Positions 1-11,707 of a DNA stretch of 64,000 nt are shown here, one piece after another (positions within the stretch are counted from its first letter, which is position 1; each line of letters opens with the position of its first letter). Below the pieces are notes generated by a model. The model did no database searches. It saw only the letters and a list, made by a program, of their open reading frames with translations, and was not told where the DNA came from. Source of the stretch: Siphonodentalium dalli (lineage: Eukaryota > Mollusca > Scaphopoda > Gadilida > Siphonodentaliidae); NCBI GenBank assembly GCA_032622095.1, contig CP136066.1, forward strand, positions 93,703,319 through 93,767,318, written 5' to 3'. A program made the position numbers and the translations under genes.

Positions 1-689
1 CAACATCCCAATGATGGATTCCTGATTGCCACCTATATATATCAGCCCTTCATCTTGTTTTATCTCAACTTTTTGTTCTCTGCATGACGATTCTATTTAA
101 TCTTTTTGCTTAAATTGGGGCATGCTGGTGAATTTAATTTTACTTCTTGTCAACAAGCATCATTATGGTCAGTCTGAAAAATGGTATACTCATACTCCAG
201 TCGATGTCAATATTGCTGTTGTTATTCTGTGTAGAAACCAAATCAGACTCCTGATTCATATATCCATATTTTCCCATCATTGGCAAATTGTTGTGAATTT
301 TGTGCATTGTGATGATGAAATAGAAGTCATGCATCTGTGATATTTGTAATTTGTAATGACAGGCATATTGCATTGAGTTATCAGAGTCTCGATTCGTTTT
401 CGTAATGCCAAAAACCATGAATAAGAAATAAACTTTCCAAAGTGGACTACCAATATGATCAATCGGTAACTGGTTATGTGTTATCTGTAACGGATATAGC
501 CCTATTTTCAATTGTAGGTATACATTTTAGGCCTACATGTAAATATATTGCTATATTTAGGGTCACATGATCATGAGACGAGTCTGTCTGCAGATGGTAA
601 CAGCATACATCAAGATTAGTTATTAATTATAATCTATGACATAGATCATACACATATGTTCTATAATTGCTCAAACTGAACCATGAAAG
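1..689. other. No gene seen
   Basis: AT-rich flank downstream of the minus-strand GTPase exon. It would hold the 3' UTR of that gene, but no clear polyadenylation signal stands out on the minus strand. Short open frames here have no recognisable protein features. Confidence 0.4.
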
Positions 690-1438
690 TCAGTCATATA
701 ATCTGAAGTGTGAAGCTTGACCGCTACCAGCAAGTTCTCTGAAGTGACGACTCAAATTACTTGCATCACTTCCACTCTTGTTCCAATGCCTGGCTTGTTT
801 ACCACGTCTCTGTTCCCTGTGTGGTGTTTTCATGCTCAGGTCATAATGTGTCCCACCATAGCATTCGATCAAATTATCCACTCGAGTCAGCAGATCATTT
901 GCTTGGTAATTTTTCTCATCAACATCTGCACGATTATTTATTGCAAAATATCTGTCGTCAACTTTTCCTATAATATTTTTCAGAGACATAGGTGATGACT
1001 CTATGTATTCTTTGATGTCCATTCCATCAGCTTCTAGATCGTCTCGTCGTGAAAATACTACAAACAATCTGCTGATGACGCCCTCTCCGAAAACTTCTTG
1101 AACTAAGCTGAAAACTTTTCTTTCCTCATGGGTGAATCTTTCAGGTTTGACTACCAACATGAAGGCATGAGGACCAGGCATTGATAATGTCATGGCTTTT
1201 CTGATTTCATCCAGTATATCTTCTTGTCTCGTGTTTGTGTCAAAGAATCCTGGTGTGTCAATTACTTGGATGATCCTGCCGAATCGTTTTGCTGTTTCTA
1301 TTCCTGTTACTTTAGTGACAGATGAACAGCTTGTTACCGATTGAAATGCATTCCGCCCCAGCAGAGTATTACCCACTGCACTTTTTCCTGCTCCTGTTTT
1401 TCCGATCAATACAACTCTCAAATCTTCTGTGTTTCCAG
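690..1438 (-). CDS. AIG1/GIMAP-type GTPase, last exon (5' exons missing)
   Basis: Last coding exon of an immune-associated nucleotide-binding (IAN/GIMAP) GTPase, a family of guanine-nucleotide-binding proteins linked to immune and stress responses and expanded in bivalves. Visible motifs in order are the P-loop GKTGAGKS near the start, a switch/G3 DTPGFFDT, the family-specific block LSMPGPHAFMLVV followed by ERFTHEE, a G4-like FSRRDDL, and a G5-like FAINNRAD. The frame stays open 5' of the first residues to an acceptor (a run of T/C then cacag), so the exon starts at 1438 and the first residues come from an unseen exon at higher coordinates. The frame opens here with Leu (TTG), so no start codon is supported. 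The C-terminal tail after about residue 200 is basic and low complexity, with no membrane anchor. The family is clear, but expression and completeness are unknown. Confidence 0.85.
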
Positions 1439-1774
1439 CTGTGAAAAGAAAAAAAATATTAAAGATGTATTCAGGGCTCCAGACCTACAAATACAGCAAC
1501 AACATAAAATATAATTTGCACTGTTTTTTTTTTATCAAAACTTGACTGGTTTGACAAGGGATGGTTGGCGGGCAGGCTGATTGGCCACAAACCTATATAA
1601 CATAACTGTCAGTCTAGTGATAACTAGACCAAGGTTACCTTACAGTCAACTCTCATAAGACTGCATAGCCGTTTATTGAAGTATATGATGACAATTGTTT
1701 GTGTGAGTTTATTGTCACGTGTGACAGCTGAACACAGAAATCAGGCCTAAGTAATGCCACTTGTTTCTATTTTT
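1439..1774. other. Upstream intron of the GTPase gene
   Basis: Minus-strand intron sequence directly 5' of the GTPase exon. It starts with a strong polypyrimidine/acceptor signal (read on the minus strand). No further exon could be recognised. Confidence 0.4.
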
Positions 1775-2250
1775 AGAAATGTTATGTCTGTTAGCGCGAT
1801 AACTTGAAAAACATAATCATATTGGTATATTGATCTTTTAGAACAATATCTCGAACGAGTTTGAAAACCAGATTTGTACAATCATTTTTACCTGAGTTAT
1901 GGTCCTTAATTCGTCTATTTTTTTGAAATTTTATGTCTGTTAGCGCGATAACTTGAACAGCTGTCAACCAATTTCTTTCATATTTGGTATATGGATCTTT
2001 CATTCCTTGAGTTATGGCCCCTAGTTTGTCTATTTTTAGTAATTTTATTACCATTATCACAATAACTTGAACAAACGTCAACCGATTCCATTCATATTGG
2101 GTATATAAATCTTTCACAACAATATCTTGATTGAGTTAAAAAACCAGGTTTGTCTGATTTTTGTTTTACTTGAGTTATGGCCCTTAGTTCTGAGTTATGG
2201 TTCTTTAGTACATCCATTTTTAGCTCAACATGACAAAGTCAAGTTTGAAC
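1775..2250. repeat. Degenerate repeat 'tgttagcgcgataacttgaa'
   Basis: The phrase 'tgtctgttagcgcgataact' recurs near 1784 and 1931, with a diverged third unit near 2050. Each is followed by a variant of 'catattggtatatggatctttc...gagttatggcc'. These are decayed tandem-like units of roughly 110-150 bp. The open frames crossing them are repeat-derived. Confidence 0.6.
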
Positions 2251-2259
2251 TATTGCCAT

Positions 2260-2740
2260 GGGTTGTTGTCAGTCCATCTGTGTGTCTATCATCAATTTCC
2301 ATTATCACACCCTGCAGGTCACATCTCTCATCCAATTGTCACCAAACTTCATATGGATCTTTGGGGTGACATCCAGATGGGAGCCATTTATTTATTTTTT
2401 TATTTGCTTGAAAATGGCCTCCAGCAGCCATCTTTGATTTCAAATTTGAATCCATCGGCACACTATTTAGGATCAACAATTTTCAATGAAAAACATGGCC
2501 ACCAGCAGCCATCTTGGATTTTACTCTTTGCATGACTAAATCCTTTGGTTCCCCTCAGACCACATCACTCATCAGATAGTCACCAAACTTCATATGGATC
2601 TTCGTGGTGACCTCTAGATGAGAGCCATCAATTTTTTTTTAAAACATGGCAGCCCATGGCCATCTTGGATATTCGCTCTTTTCATGACTAGATCCTTAGA
2701 CACACCCTACAGGCCATATCCCTTATTCGATCGTTATTAT
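2260..2740. repeat. Dispersed repeat 'caccaaacttcatatggatc'
   Basis: Two diverged units of a phrase including 'caccaaacttcatatggatc' and 'catggccaccagcagccatc' occur near 2341 and 2581. Related copies are at 3464-3790 and 33190-33340. The units are non-coding, and their small open frames overlap the repeat. Confidence 0.55.
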
Positions 2741-3445
2741 CCCCCGCCAAATTGAAAATTTGCGGGGGATGTAGTAATGGGTTCCGTCTGTCCGTCCTTT
2801 CCGAATTTGTAAGAGTCATAACTTGAACAAATGTTAACGGATTTCAAAGATTTGTGGTATATGAGTTCACCTCACCATTACCTAGAATGAGTTCGCAAGC
2901 CAGGTCCGGCCAGATATTTTTACCGGAGTTATTGGACTTTGTTTATTATTTTTGTCAAATTTACCAAATAGCAAATAGACAACTTCACATGGCTCATTTC
3001 CACAAATCTCAACGGATTTCAAAGATATTTGGTATATGAGTTCACATGACCAGTATCTAGAACGAGTTCGCAAACCAGGTCCGGCCGGATATTTTAAGCA
3101 GACTTATTAGACTTTGTTTATTTTTTGTGTGCATATGGACGACGTCACAGGGCTCATTTCCACAAATGTCAACGGATTTCAAAGATTTTTGGTATATGAG
3201 TTCACATGACCAGTATCTAGAACGATTTCGCAAACCAGGTCCGGCCGGATATTTTCAGCAGAGTTATTGGACTTTGTCTATTATTTTTGGTGCAAATGGA
3301 CGACGTCACATGGCTAGTACCTAAAATGAGTTCGCAAGCCAGGCTTTTTGACAAAATCCCACCTCTTGTTTAGCACATACTGAGAACGCAAACATTATTG
3401 AGAATGCACTTCCCCAACTGCACATTTCGGCGGGGGATACCGTCG
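2741..3445. repeat. Repeat bounded by cccccgcc/ggcggggg with three internal tandem units
   Basis: The left edge carries 'tcccccgccaaattgaaaat' facing 'tttgcgggggat'. The right edge reads 'cggcgggggat'. Inside are three tandem units beginning 'aacggatttcaaagat' at 2836, 3011 and 3171 (spacing 175 and 160 bp). Each contains 'ggtatatgagttcac', 'cgcaaaccaggtccggcc' and 'ggactttgt'. A related left edge ('ccccccacaaacgaagtttg') occurs at 32930. Confidence 0.65.
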
Positions 3446-3790
3446 TCTGCAACTGCTTGTTAAACTTCAAATAGATCTTTGGGGTGACCACCGGTTGGTG
3501 CCATCTATTTTTCTTAAATTTCGTTAAACCATATGGCTGCCAGTGGCCATCTTGGATTTCACATTTGAATCCATCGGAACATGTACCCTGCAGCCGACAT
3601 TTATTAGATAAATTTTTTGAAAATTTACAGACATGTTTAGGATTACTTCTAGATAGGAGCTATCGAATTTGAAAGATATTCGATGAAAAGCATTGTTGCC
3701 AGCAGCCATCTTGGAGTTTACTCTTTGCATCATTAAATCATTGGCATGCCCTACACCCAATGTTTTTATCCGATTGACGCCAAACTTACA
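3446..3790. repeat. Diverged copy of the 'caccaaacttcatatggatc' repeat
   Basis: Contains variants of 'atagatctttggggtgacca', 'ggccatcttggatttcacat' and 'cagcagccatcttgga' that match units at 2341-2720. No gene is apparent. Confidence 0.5.
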
Positions 3791-5150
3791 TGTGGCTCTT
3801 CTGGTAGAACTGGTATAACTTAAACATTTAAACTTTATGCATTTGTTATCACTCTTTTGACTGTAATGTAATACAGTATCCTCTCTCTAAGATGAGCTAC
3901 AGTGGCATTGACACTTTCATTATTTATTATTGGTCAGACAGATTCACTATTATGGGCAAAAACACTCTCCACTTACCCTTTACAACATTGAAACTATATG
4001 AAATAAATGGATCGAAAATTCAACATAAAAAGATAATGTCTTTGAGGTGGCACCTACAAACATGTTATTTCATATATTTTATAATATATACATGTATAAT
4101 AATTAAAGTAATGTGAAAAACTCTGCTGCTTGGGGTCTTCAGATACATGTATAGTTTCAAACTCAATTATTTTAATTAATGAGCAACACAAATCATCATT
4201 TTTATATGTAGATTATCGATTACCAGTGAATCAAGATAAGCTAAAATGATCGGAAAATCAACAGGAATAGACCATAATCTATACTTTTGAACTGAATGGG
4301 AGAATATTTTCATAAACATACTTCCCAAATTTCGAAGGGTATTTAAGTTTTTTGCCAATTTACTTTTTGAATCTTCTAAAATGGTTTCTCTTGTAGTATG
4401 ATGATGATGAAATTGGGAGGGGGGAGTGGTATCCCTGATTATCCAATATTATGAAATAATAATAAATATTTCTTGCTTCCATCAGGATCATTGATGGCCT
4501 TTCTGCTTCATTGATAATCAATTCTCACCCATTTTGCTAATTTTATGTAATTTCTCCTTGAGGACTGTGCTCCTTTTCACTTGTTGCCAGAAAAACTGAA
4601 AAACAATGATTTTTTTTTTATTATTTATATTTCACCAGAAATAAGCTCGAACATCTTTACATGGTTGTGTACTCCCATCTGTTATATCTTCTCAGTTCTT
4701 AAAGCGACTATAGTAGTGATGATTATGCCTAAATTATATTCTACATATGTTGAATTGGAATTAATTTTTGTCTCAAACCTAACATTGTTATTGTTAGCTT
4801 GTACCACATTTGGAGGACCCAGTATCAGTTGAATGGTGTTATAATGTGATGGGTCAATTACAATTACTTTTGAAACTTAATTAATACGAATACAATTACA
4901 ATTACTTTCCAATTTTCCATCCATACAAATATTTAGCATTGCTTGCTCTCTAAAATGAGCGTCAGGGGCATATGCCACGCTTGGCGTTGCACATGTTTTT
5001 ATTGTGTTGGATATTGAATCTAACTGAACATACAATGAATTTATAATTGTTTCTAATGATTTGTTTTCATAAATATTAGTATTATGCATTAGTTATGTAC
5101 AATGCATGTGAGTATTGTGAGAAAATAAAAAAATAATTTAATGAAATAGA
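3791..5150. other. No gene seen
   Basis: AT-rich intergenic sequence. Short open frames lack conserved motifs, splice context or composition typical of the coding exons elsewhere in the window. Confidence 0.35.
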
Positions 5151-5204
5151 TACACATGAATGGTATATATAAGCATAAAACAGAGTCTATTCCCAATTAT
5201 ATTG

Positions 5205-5660
5205 ATGCACAACTGTTGGTCCATGTATGTTCATACGTAAACCATCTAGGATATTGGAATAGCGAGATGCTGTTTCGCTATCCCAATATCCTAGCTGGTT
5301 TACGTACAAGCAGACTTGGACTACACAATTGCATGATGATACCTCACTCATAAATGTAACATAAAGCTTATTATTCTTTAAATGATATGCATGATCCATT
5401 TTGGAAAGTAATTGAAAAAGTAATTGACTTACAGGTCTATTTATCCAAGTACTAGTAATTAATTGCTTTCCGCTATCCCAATATCCTAGCTGGTTTATGT
5501 ACGAGCAGACTTGGACTACACAACTGCATGATGATACCTCACTCATAAATGTAACAAAAAGCTTTTTATTTAAATGATATTTATGATATGCATAATCATT
5601 TTGGAAAGTAATTGAAAAAGTAATTGACTTACATGTCTATTTATCCAAGTAATTAATTAC
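5205..5660. repeat. Hairpin plus direct duplication of about 195 bp
   Basis: A block starting 'cgctatcccaatatcctagc' at 5277 recurs at 5470 with the same following text ('gcagacttggactacacaa', 'gatacctcactcataaatgt', 'ggaaagtaattgaaaaag'). The first copy is also the right arm of an inverted repeat: 'acgtaaaccatctaggatat' near 5234 pairs with 'atatcctagctggtttacgt'. A diverged relative of the 'agctggtttacg' phrase occurs near 18019. Confidence 0.7.
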
Positions 5661-6290
5661 TTTCAATTACTTCTGTAAAGTACCGGTATATCAAAATGAT
5701 TACATCTAATATAGGAATCTATATACAAGTACCAAACATGAAATCACAGCATAGATAGGATGGGTGCAAGAGTGTTAAATCTCCTATCTCTGCCCCTATT
5801 TGAACCAAATGTTAATCACAATCTATGAGATCCATTGATCTAGTAATTTCAAAGAGTATATAATAGAAGTTGAAGTGAGTTCATTTTCCTAAAATAAGTT
5901 AAACAATTTAGGGAAGGGTTATCAACATGGCACAATTGTTCCTTGAAATCATCAGCATAACAAATAGACACATCGTTAGCATAGATGAAAAGGAGTTAAT
6001 AGCCTATATAAACATAATATTGTAACACCTGCCTTGTGTAGAACTGCATAGAACAGAGCACGTGGGAATTATTCTCATTTAAATTGAAATGAATGACACA
6101 AATAAATGTTATCCAGCAGTTTCTGTTATTTGTTTATCAAACAGTGTCAGATAAGATAAGATCTTATTTCATACACAACAGACATTGGAGAGAATGGCTG
6201 GCAGATTGTTGTCAATATATAATATTGTGGGATTAGGAATGTGAAAGAACAACATTTGTAACAGGGTACGTACATGTACTTACTTGACCC
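5661..6290. other. No gene seen
   Basis: AT-rich sequence without a recognisable gene or repeat boundary. Confidence 0.35.
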
Positions 6291-6299
6291 TTCAATTGG

Positions 6300-6835
6300 C
6301 AAGGGTTATGATCAATTTGTTTGTGATTTTTCTCCCAGACCCCTGGACGGATTTCAACTAAATTTGGTGTGGTGGTACACATGCGGACCTTATAGCGTGG
6401 CTAGTTTTTCTAAATTTAAAATTAAATAATTCATTTTCACACAAAAAAAATTCAGCAAGGAGTAAAATCTAAATAATTTTTTTTAAGTTATGACCATGGC
6501 TTCGCCTATGTTTTTTCCCAGTGAATTACAAATCTGAACCACTGTAGCCCAAGGATCCTCCATACCAAATATAAGCTAAAAAAAATGGTTCTTGAGAAGC
6601 AGTTGTTTTAAGAATTACTGTGGAGGGAAAGAGTTATTGCCCTGGGTTCGCAACTATTTGACTTGGCGACCTCATTTTAACAATTCTGAAAGTGAGTCAC
6701 CTGGGAAACACCCACACCAAATATGAACCCATTCGGTCTTCTTGTTCTGGAGAAGATGTTTAAAGAATTGTTGACAGACGGACAAGGAGTGGTGACTATA
6801 GCTCCACCGGAGACTTCGTCTCAGGTGAGCTAAAA
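6300..6835 (-). repeat. 'ttagctcacctgag' dispersed repeat, inverted copy
   Basis: The right edge reads 'cttcgtctcaggtgagctaa', the reverse complement of the left edge of the copies at 58535 and 60393. The interior includes 'accaaatatgaacccattcg' and 'ttgttgacagacggac', also matching those copies in reverse. This is a dispersed non-coding repeat of a kind I associate with mollusc genomes. Confidence 0.65.
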
Positions 6836-6839
6836 AGTA

Positions 6840-8640
6840 CAAAAAACGCTCGAACCATCTTTGCAGGGGACGCACCCAACCAGGCTTCCCTCCGAATCCT
6901 TCAATCCCATTCGAATCCTCTCATCGATGTTATTACGCGACAAGGTGGTGTAATCTGTTTTTGAGTTTTTGATAATCTATGGAGCAATGAGCGAATACAT
7001 TGTGGGAGAATAGGTTTTTGTACCTTGCTCAATCGTACCGATAGAATCACGTAAATGCTGAAATTGTAAAGTTATATAACGCCACCGTAAATAATATGTT
7101 CTTGAAAATATAACTCAAACATACCGATAGAGTCAGGACAGGCTGAAATTGTAAACTTAAAGTCACCGGTGTAATAATATGTTCTTGAAAATATAAATAA
7201 TCTGATAGCCTGAAAATAATGTATAACCCATTGGGAACCCCTGGTGTAGTGAAGTGAATTATGGGTAATTTTAATTGGAGCGCACATGTCTGTTCTGTTG
7301 GAGACTTGGATTAACCGCCATCTTTTATTTTCTGGTCATTAAGTCAAAATTGACGTATACACAATGTGTTTGTACCGATGGATGTATCGCGACTCGACTC
7401 GTTTTCGTGGTCATATAGGCGCTATATAACCTATGATCACGAAAACGAGCAGAGTCGCGATATCTGATAGAATTCCAGGAATTGTACATTCACTTCCAAT
7501 AGTATAGATTCACTGCAATCTGCCGCGGAAATCCCAAAATTGTAGGCTACTTTCATTTTCAATAGGATTTTCCACTTTCACTTTTACCATGCAAAGTGAC
7601 CTTAGTTGACACATACATGTATATATGGCACACTGGCTGAGTCCATGACAAATAGTTTATGTAGAATGCTTCTTTCGTTTAATTAAAGCTCACCTCGTGA
7701 AAACGCATGTCAATCGTATTTGTTTACAAATTGCATTGGGTGTGACGATTTGCAGTAGGTTCCGATTTGTGGAGGTCACTTTGCGGAAGTCCCCGAATTC
7801 GCGGAGATCCCCTAAAATGGGCGATATATATAGATTTTAATGAGGGAACGGGTGCTTATATACATGTCAATTGATACGTATCTTAAAGGGGTACTGTACG
7901 CCATTTTCATTAAATTTCCGGTGACAACAACGATCTAATATCGATAATATATAGAAACATAAGTAATTTGAGTCGAAGATGTATTCTGTAAACGCTCAGG
8001 TTGATAGGCTATCTTAAAATTTAATAATTTAAAAAGTTAATAATTTGATATAAATTGAATTTATGACTGGAGCCATAAAATGGCGTCAATTAAATTACGA
8101 ATTACCGTAATCAAAAACAGTAATTGAGGGATACTGGATTGTTAAACCGATCGCACACACGATCGCTTAAAATATTATGATGATACGGGGAGAACACTCA
8201 AGCCACTCACTGACTAGCGACGATACAATAACTTAAATTAGTATATGGGACTAGTATGCATATAATATAACTTTTATTTGATTCATTTGGTTGAAAACTT
8301 TACAAAAATTACTCGACAACGACAATTTGTATTTTTGCATTCCGGTAAATTTGTCATCCGTAACATGACTTCGTACTCAACAGACTTTCAAATAATGGAA
8401 AAATTGTTACCTTATTCTCAGACTCGGCGACTATAGAAACCAACAACAACATTGGCGTACAGTAGGCCTACCCCTTTAAACAAATAACGACACGATCATC
8501 ATAATAGAGGTCTGTTCTATCAATTATATATGCGCCGAGTTCACTTGGTGCAAATCAAACGGCGATAAATATTCTCGTGTGCCAGAAGGATTCCTTAAAG
8601 TTGTGAATAAGATGAATATTTATTAGATGTTATTTAACAA
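6840..8640. other. Intergenic, no gene seen
   Basis: No exon-like segment is apparent. It contains a direct repeat of 'aataatatgttcttgaaaat' (about 7090 and 7176) and the hairpin listed separately. Confidence 0.35.
7385..7464. repeat. CpG-containing inverted repeat
   Basis: The left arm 'tcgcgactcgactcgttttc' pairs with the right arm 'gaaaacgagcagagtcgcga'. The pairing continues inward through 'gtggtcatatag' and 'ctatgatcac', giving a stem of roughly 33 bp with a short loop. Confidence 0.75.
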
Positions 8641-8641
8641 G

Positions 8642-8675
8642 TCATTAGTTAGCGCCTATATTAGCGCTAACTAAT
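8642..8675. repeat. Perfect 13-bp-arm hairpin
   Basis: CATTAGTTAGCGC and GCGCTAACTAATG are exact reverse complements separated by 8 bases. No T tract or gene context gives it a function. Confidence 0.8.
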
Positions 8676-8751
8676 GAAACAGAAACCTGTATCTGTATGA
8701 GTACGTCCCAGTGACCAGTTTGGCTTTTATGGGACGGTGGAGAGAGCGCAT

Positions 8752-8988
8752 TTATTTTTCTCTCCAAGTGAGTGCCGCTTTGAATATTTCAATGTCTGCG
8801 GCGTTGACTGTGTCTTCTTCGAGTTTATTCCATTCCAGGATGGTGCGCGGGAAGAAGGAATACTTGAATTGGTCAGAGTTTGTCTGGATTGGTTGAAATG
8901 ACTTTTCGTTAATTGTTAGTCTAAGACCGTTCCACGATGTTGGTGTATAAACACAGTCGTCGAATTTCTTTGCCTTAATGTTCCTTAA
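8752..8988 (-). pseudogene. Non-LTR retrotransposon (LINE) reverse-transcriptase C-terminal relic
   Basis: On the minus strand a 78-residue frame ends at TAA (8754-8752) and contains YSFFPRTILEWN. This is close to the [FY]SFFPRTI.[DE]WN signature found at the C-terminal end of many jockey/CR1-like reverse transcriptases, and it is followed by a typical short helical tail (EIFKAAL). An in-frame TAA lies upstream at 8991-8989, so only the 3' end survives. There is no endonuclease or catalytic FADD-type box nearby, which fits a 5'-truncated dead copy. The plus-strand open frame over the same bases is a shadow. Confidence 0.75.
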
Positions 8989-8998
8989 TTAACCGTTA

Positions 8999-10578
8999 TC
9001 GCCGTTCAAGAAAAATAATTGATTTGTGTTAGATGAGTGGCGGTGCATGCCATAAGCGACACATAGAATTTTCTGATTATTCTTATATAATTATATATGC
9101 CCATTCCACATAAATGCAATCGACCCATGGATTAACTTCGATAAAACAGAGTAAAGGTGAGGTCCAGACAAATGAGCTGTATAGGTGTAGTTTATTAAGA
9201 CATACTTTTTTCGGAAGTATATTTGTTCGCTCAATTTTATATTCGCGCACTTTTAAAATACTGAAAAAATTAATATATTTCTATAAAATTTATCAAAATA
9301 TGTACCCGAAGGTAGATTAAATTACCTCCACGATATACAAATACAGCGCACAGAGAGGATGTAACTGCTAATTATTTGGATGCTAAGATAAGTATAATCC
9401 GAGATCTATATATACTACACTTATGAAACTACTCCAATAATAATTAAAGTATTTTAATAGTTATGGGCGTCACTGACATTAATTCCAACTAAGTAAAATG
9501 ACATCATGCAACTACATATATAGTTTGCTGACTTAAAAAATGCCGCTTAGTAGTTTACATGTGTATTGATTAATGGACAAATTCCTTTAATTTTCCCGCT
9601 TGTTCACTAAACTTATGAGCGAGTCGTAGGCTACCATGCAGTTTTCGCTATAATTTTTAAATTCGGGCATCGTCTGCTATGCGAAAAAATAGCTGCGCGA
9701 ATTTAAATACGAGTATAAAGGTATATGAGCTTACGAAAACGATTACCTTTAGTGGTTCGTGAATATATATATATATATATGCATGTACTTTCTAGGATTG
9801 TAAATTAAGACTAGAAGAACGGCGCCCCATAACTATTAAGCCTAACAAGTTTGGATATTGGTATATATATATCCACGGAAATGTATCTGCACACCACAAA
9901 GAGATGCACATAACATCCATGGGGCCTACTTACCTTATAACACGATCCTCTTGTATTAATATTATATATAGGCTACATGTAGTGGCCTATATGTCTATAA
10001 ACGTATGTAAGTTAGATTGTGTCCAATATAGTATATACACAAACTCGGAATTGACCAATTATGCAATGGAGGAAGTATATTAAATGAGATATTTTAGACT
10101 GTGACATAAACCGAAACCAAAGTATTCCCGGGCTCTAATATGCTGTTTATAGTCTATATATAACGGGGAAATCCCACATCTAAAAGTAGACAATGTTGGT
10201 AACGGCGCACAAAGGCACCTACCTATCGACCATTACCTATTAGGCCTATATCGTGCATACTGGTTATCGAGTTAAAAGCAACGTTTTGGTTTGTACTTTG
10301 TCCAAGATCGAAAATAAATGCACTTGTTGAATCATTGTTGAACTACATGGACAGTTTCAACGTTAACGTTCTGGCCGACGTAAACTGGACTATAACGGTA
10401 GCTAGTGACTGCGTTCGGTCAAACAAACTGTAATCCGGCTCCGAATTCGCACCTGTTTTTAATCCGTCAAAAGAAGGGAGATAACTCGTCCATATGCGGA
10501 AATGTATTGGAATATTATGCTGAAAATGTTTTGTCATTAAACTAATTCAAATTAGATCAATTGTGTGGTGCAAAACGG
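8999..10578. other. Upstream region of the SLC46-like gene
   Basis: AT-rich sequence with a TA microsatellite near 9761-9780 and several TATATA runs, none positioned convincingly as a core promoter. The final 250 bp before the start are richer in CpG and hold the likely 5' UTR. An in-frame TAA at 10543-10545 precedes the chosen start codon. A transcription start cannot be fixed from sequence. Confidence 0.4.
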
Positions 10579-11707
10579 ATGATGGCGAATACACCAGTGA
10601 ACACTTCTAGTCGAAAGCCAAGATGGTGGCTTATTATTCAGCCATACTTTGTGGAAGTAGCTTATTTCACATTTTTTTTATCACGTCATATGACACTCCC
10701 GCTTTTCCAAGAATATGTCCAGTCGGAAGTTTACAAACAACACCACGAAAGTCTCACTGCTCTTCACCAAAATTCATCGACATGGGATTCAGCGAGGAAA
10801 GAGAGTGTTATAGACGTTCTGAGTTTGCAGATGGCAGAGGGTTTTCCTGCTGTAGCAACTATTATTGTGTTAGGGGCTATCAGTGATCGAACTGGGCGCA
10901 GAAAAATATTGCTATGGTTACCTGCTCTGGGAAGCTGTGCTTATTCACTCATCTATACTCTAGTGCAAGCCACAGGCTGGTCTATTGATGCTCTTTTCAT
11001 GGCATCAGCTCTGCGAGGACTCAGTGGAAGCATGGTGACTTTCATGGCCGGCTGCTCTTATTATGCTATCAATTCAGTCAGTGTTGATAAGCGATCATCC
11101 CGACTCGCTTTACAAGAGTTCTTGAATGGAATTGCATATGCCATTGCAAATCTAATGTCTGGCTTCTGGGTTAAAAGTGCTGGATATTTACAACCCTTTC
11201 TGTTCACTTTCATATTTGCATTCATTTGCCTTTTGGTGTCAGTGTTCCTAGTTCCTGAGGTTCCAATTGCTCCTGCCGTAGAAGGTACAGAGGATAGAGT
11301 GCGGCAATTGCAGATCACACACAGAACACATAGAGGAACAACTGGAAATTGCTGCCGAGATACCTTTCAACCTATGGGCAAATTTTTCAACTGCAAGGAT
11401 ATAAACCTGAGGAAGCTTTGGATGGGAATTATTGCATTCCAAGCTTATGCTTTCATTCATATTGGTCAAGAGAATACCTATGTCATGTATTTGTCCGGTG
11501 ACCCAATCAGATGGCATAATGACACCGGCAAAATTGGTGTGTTTCTCGCAATGACAGTTGGATGTGCAGCTTTTGGAACACTTATAATACCACAAATATT
11601 GAGAAGCAAGTTTACTGATATAGATATAGCTTTCATTGGATTCCTGTCCAAGGCGATTGGAATATTGTGGATTGCAGTTGTTCAGAGTGAAGTGCTGTTA
11701 TATGTTG
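10579..11707 (+). CDS. SLC46-like exon 1
   Basis: Encodes TM1 to the start of TM10 (376 codons plus one base). It ends at donor TTG|gtatgt. Translation past the donor reaches a stop at 11755-11757 and is intronic. Confidence 0.9.

Noticed and set aside
8711-8896. Plus-strand 61-codon frame
   Set aside because: It is antisense to the LINE reverse-transcriptase tail, whose SFFPRTI-type motif reads on the minus strand.
9761-9780. TATATA run as a TATA box for the SLC46-like gene
   Set aside because: It is a TA microsatellite 800 bp upstream of the start codon, and several similar runs occur in the area.
10561-10578. Upstream TTG as start of the SLC46-like protein
   Set aside because: Non-ATG start. 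The first ATG after the in-frame stop is at 10579.
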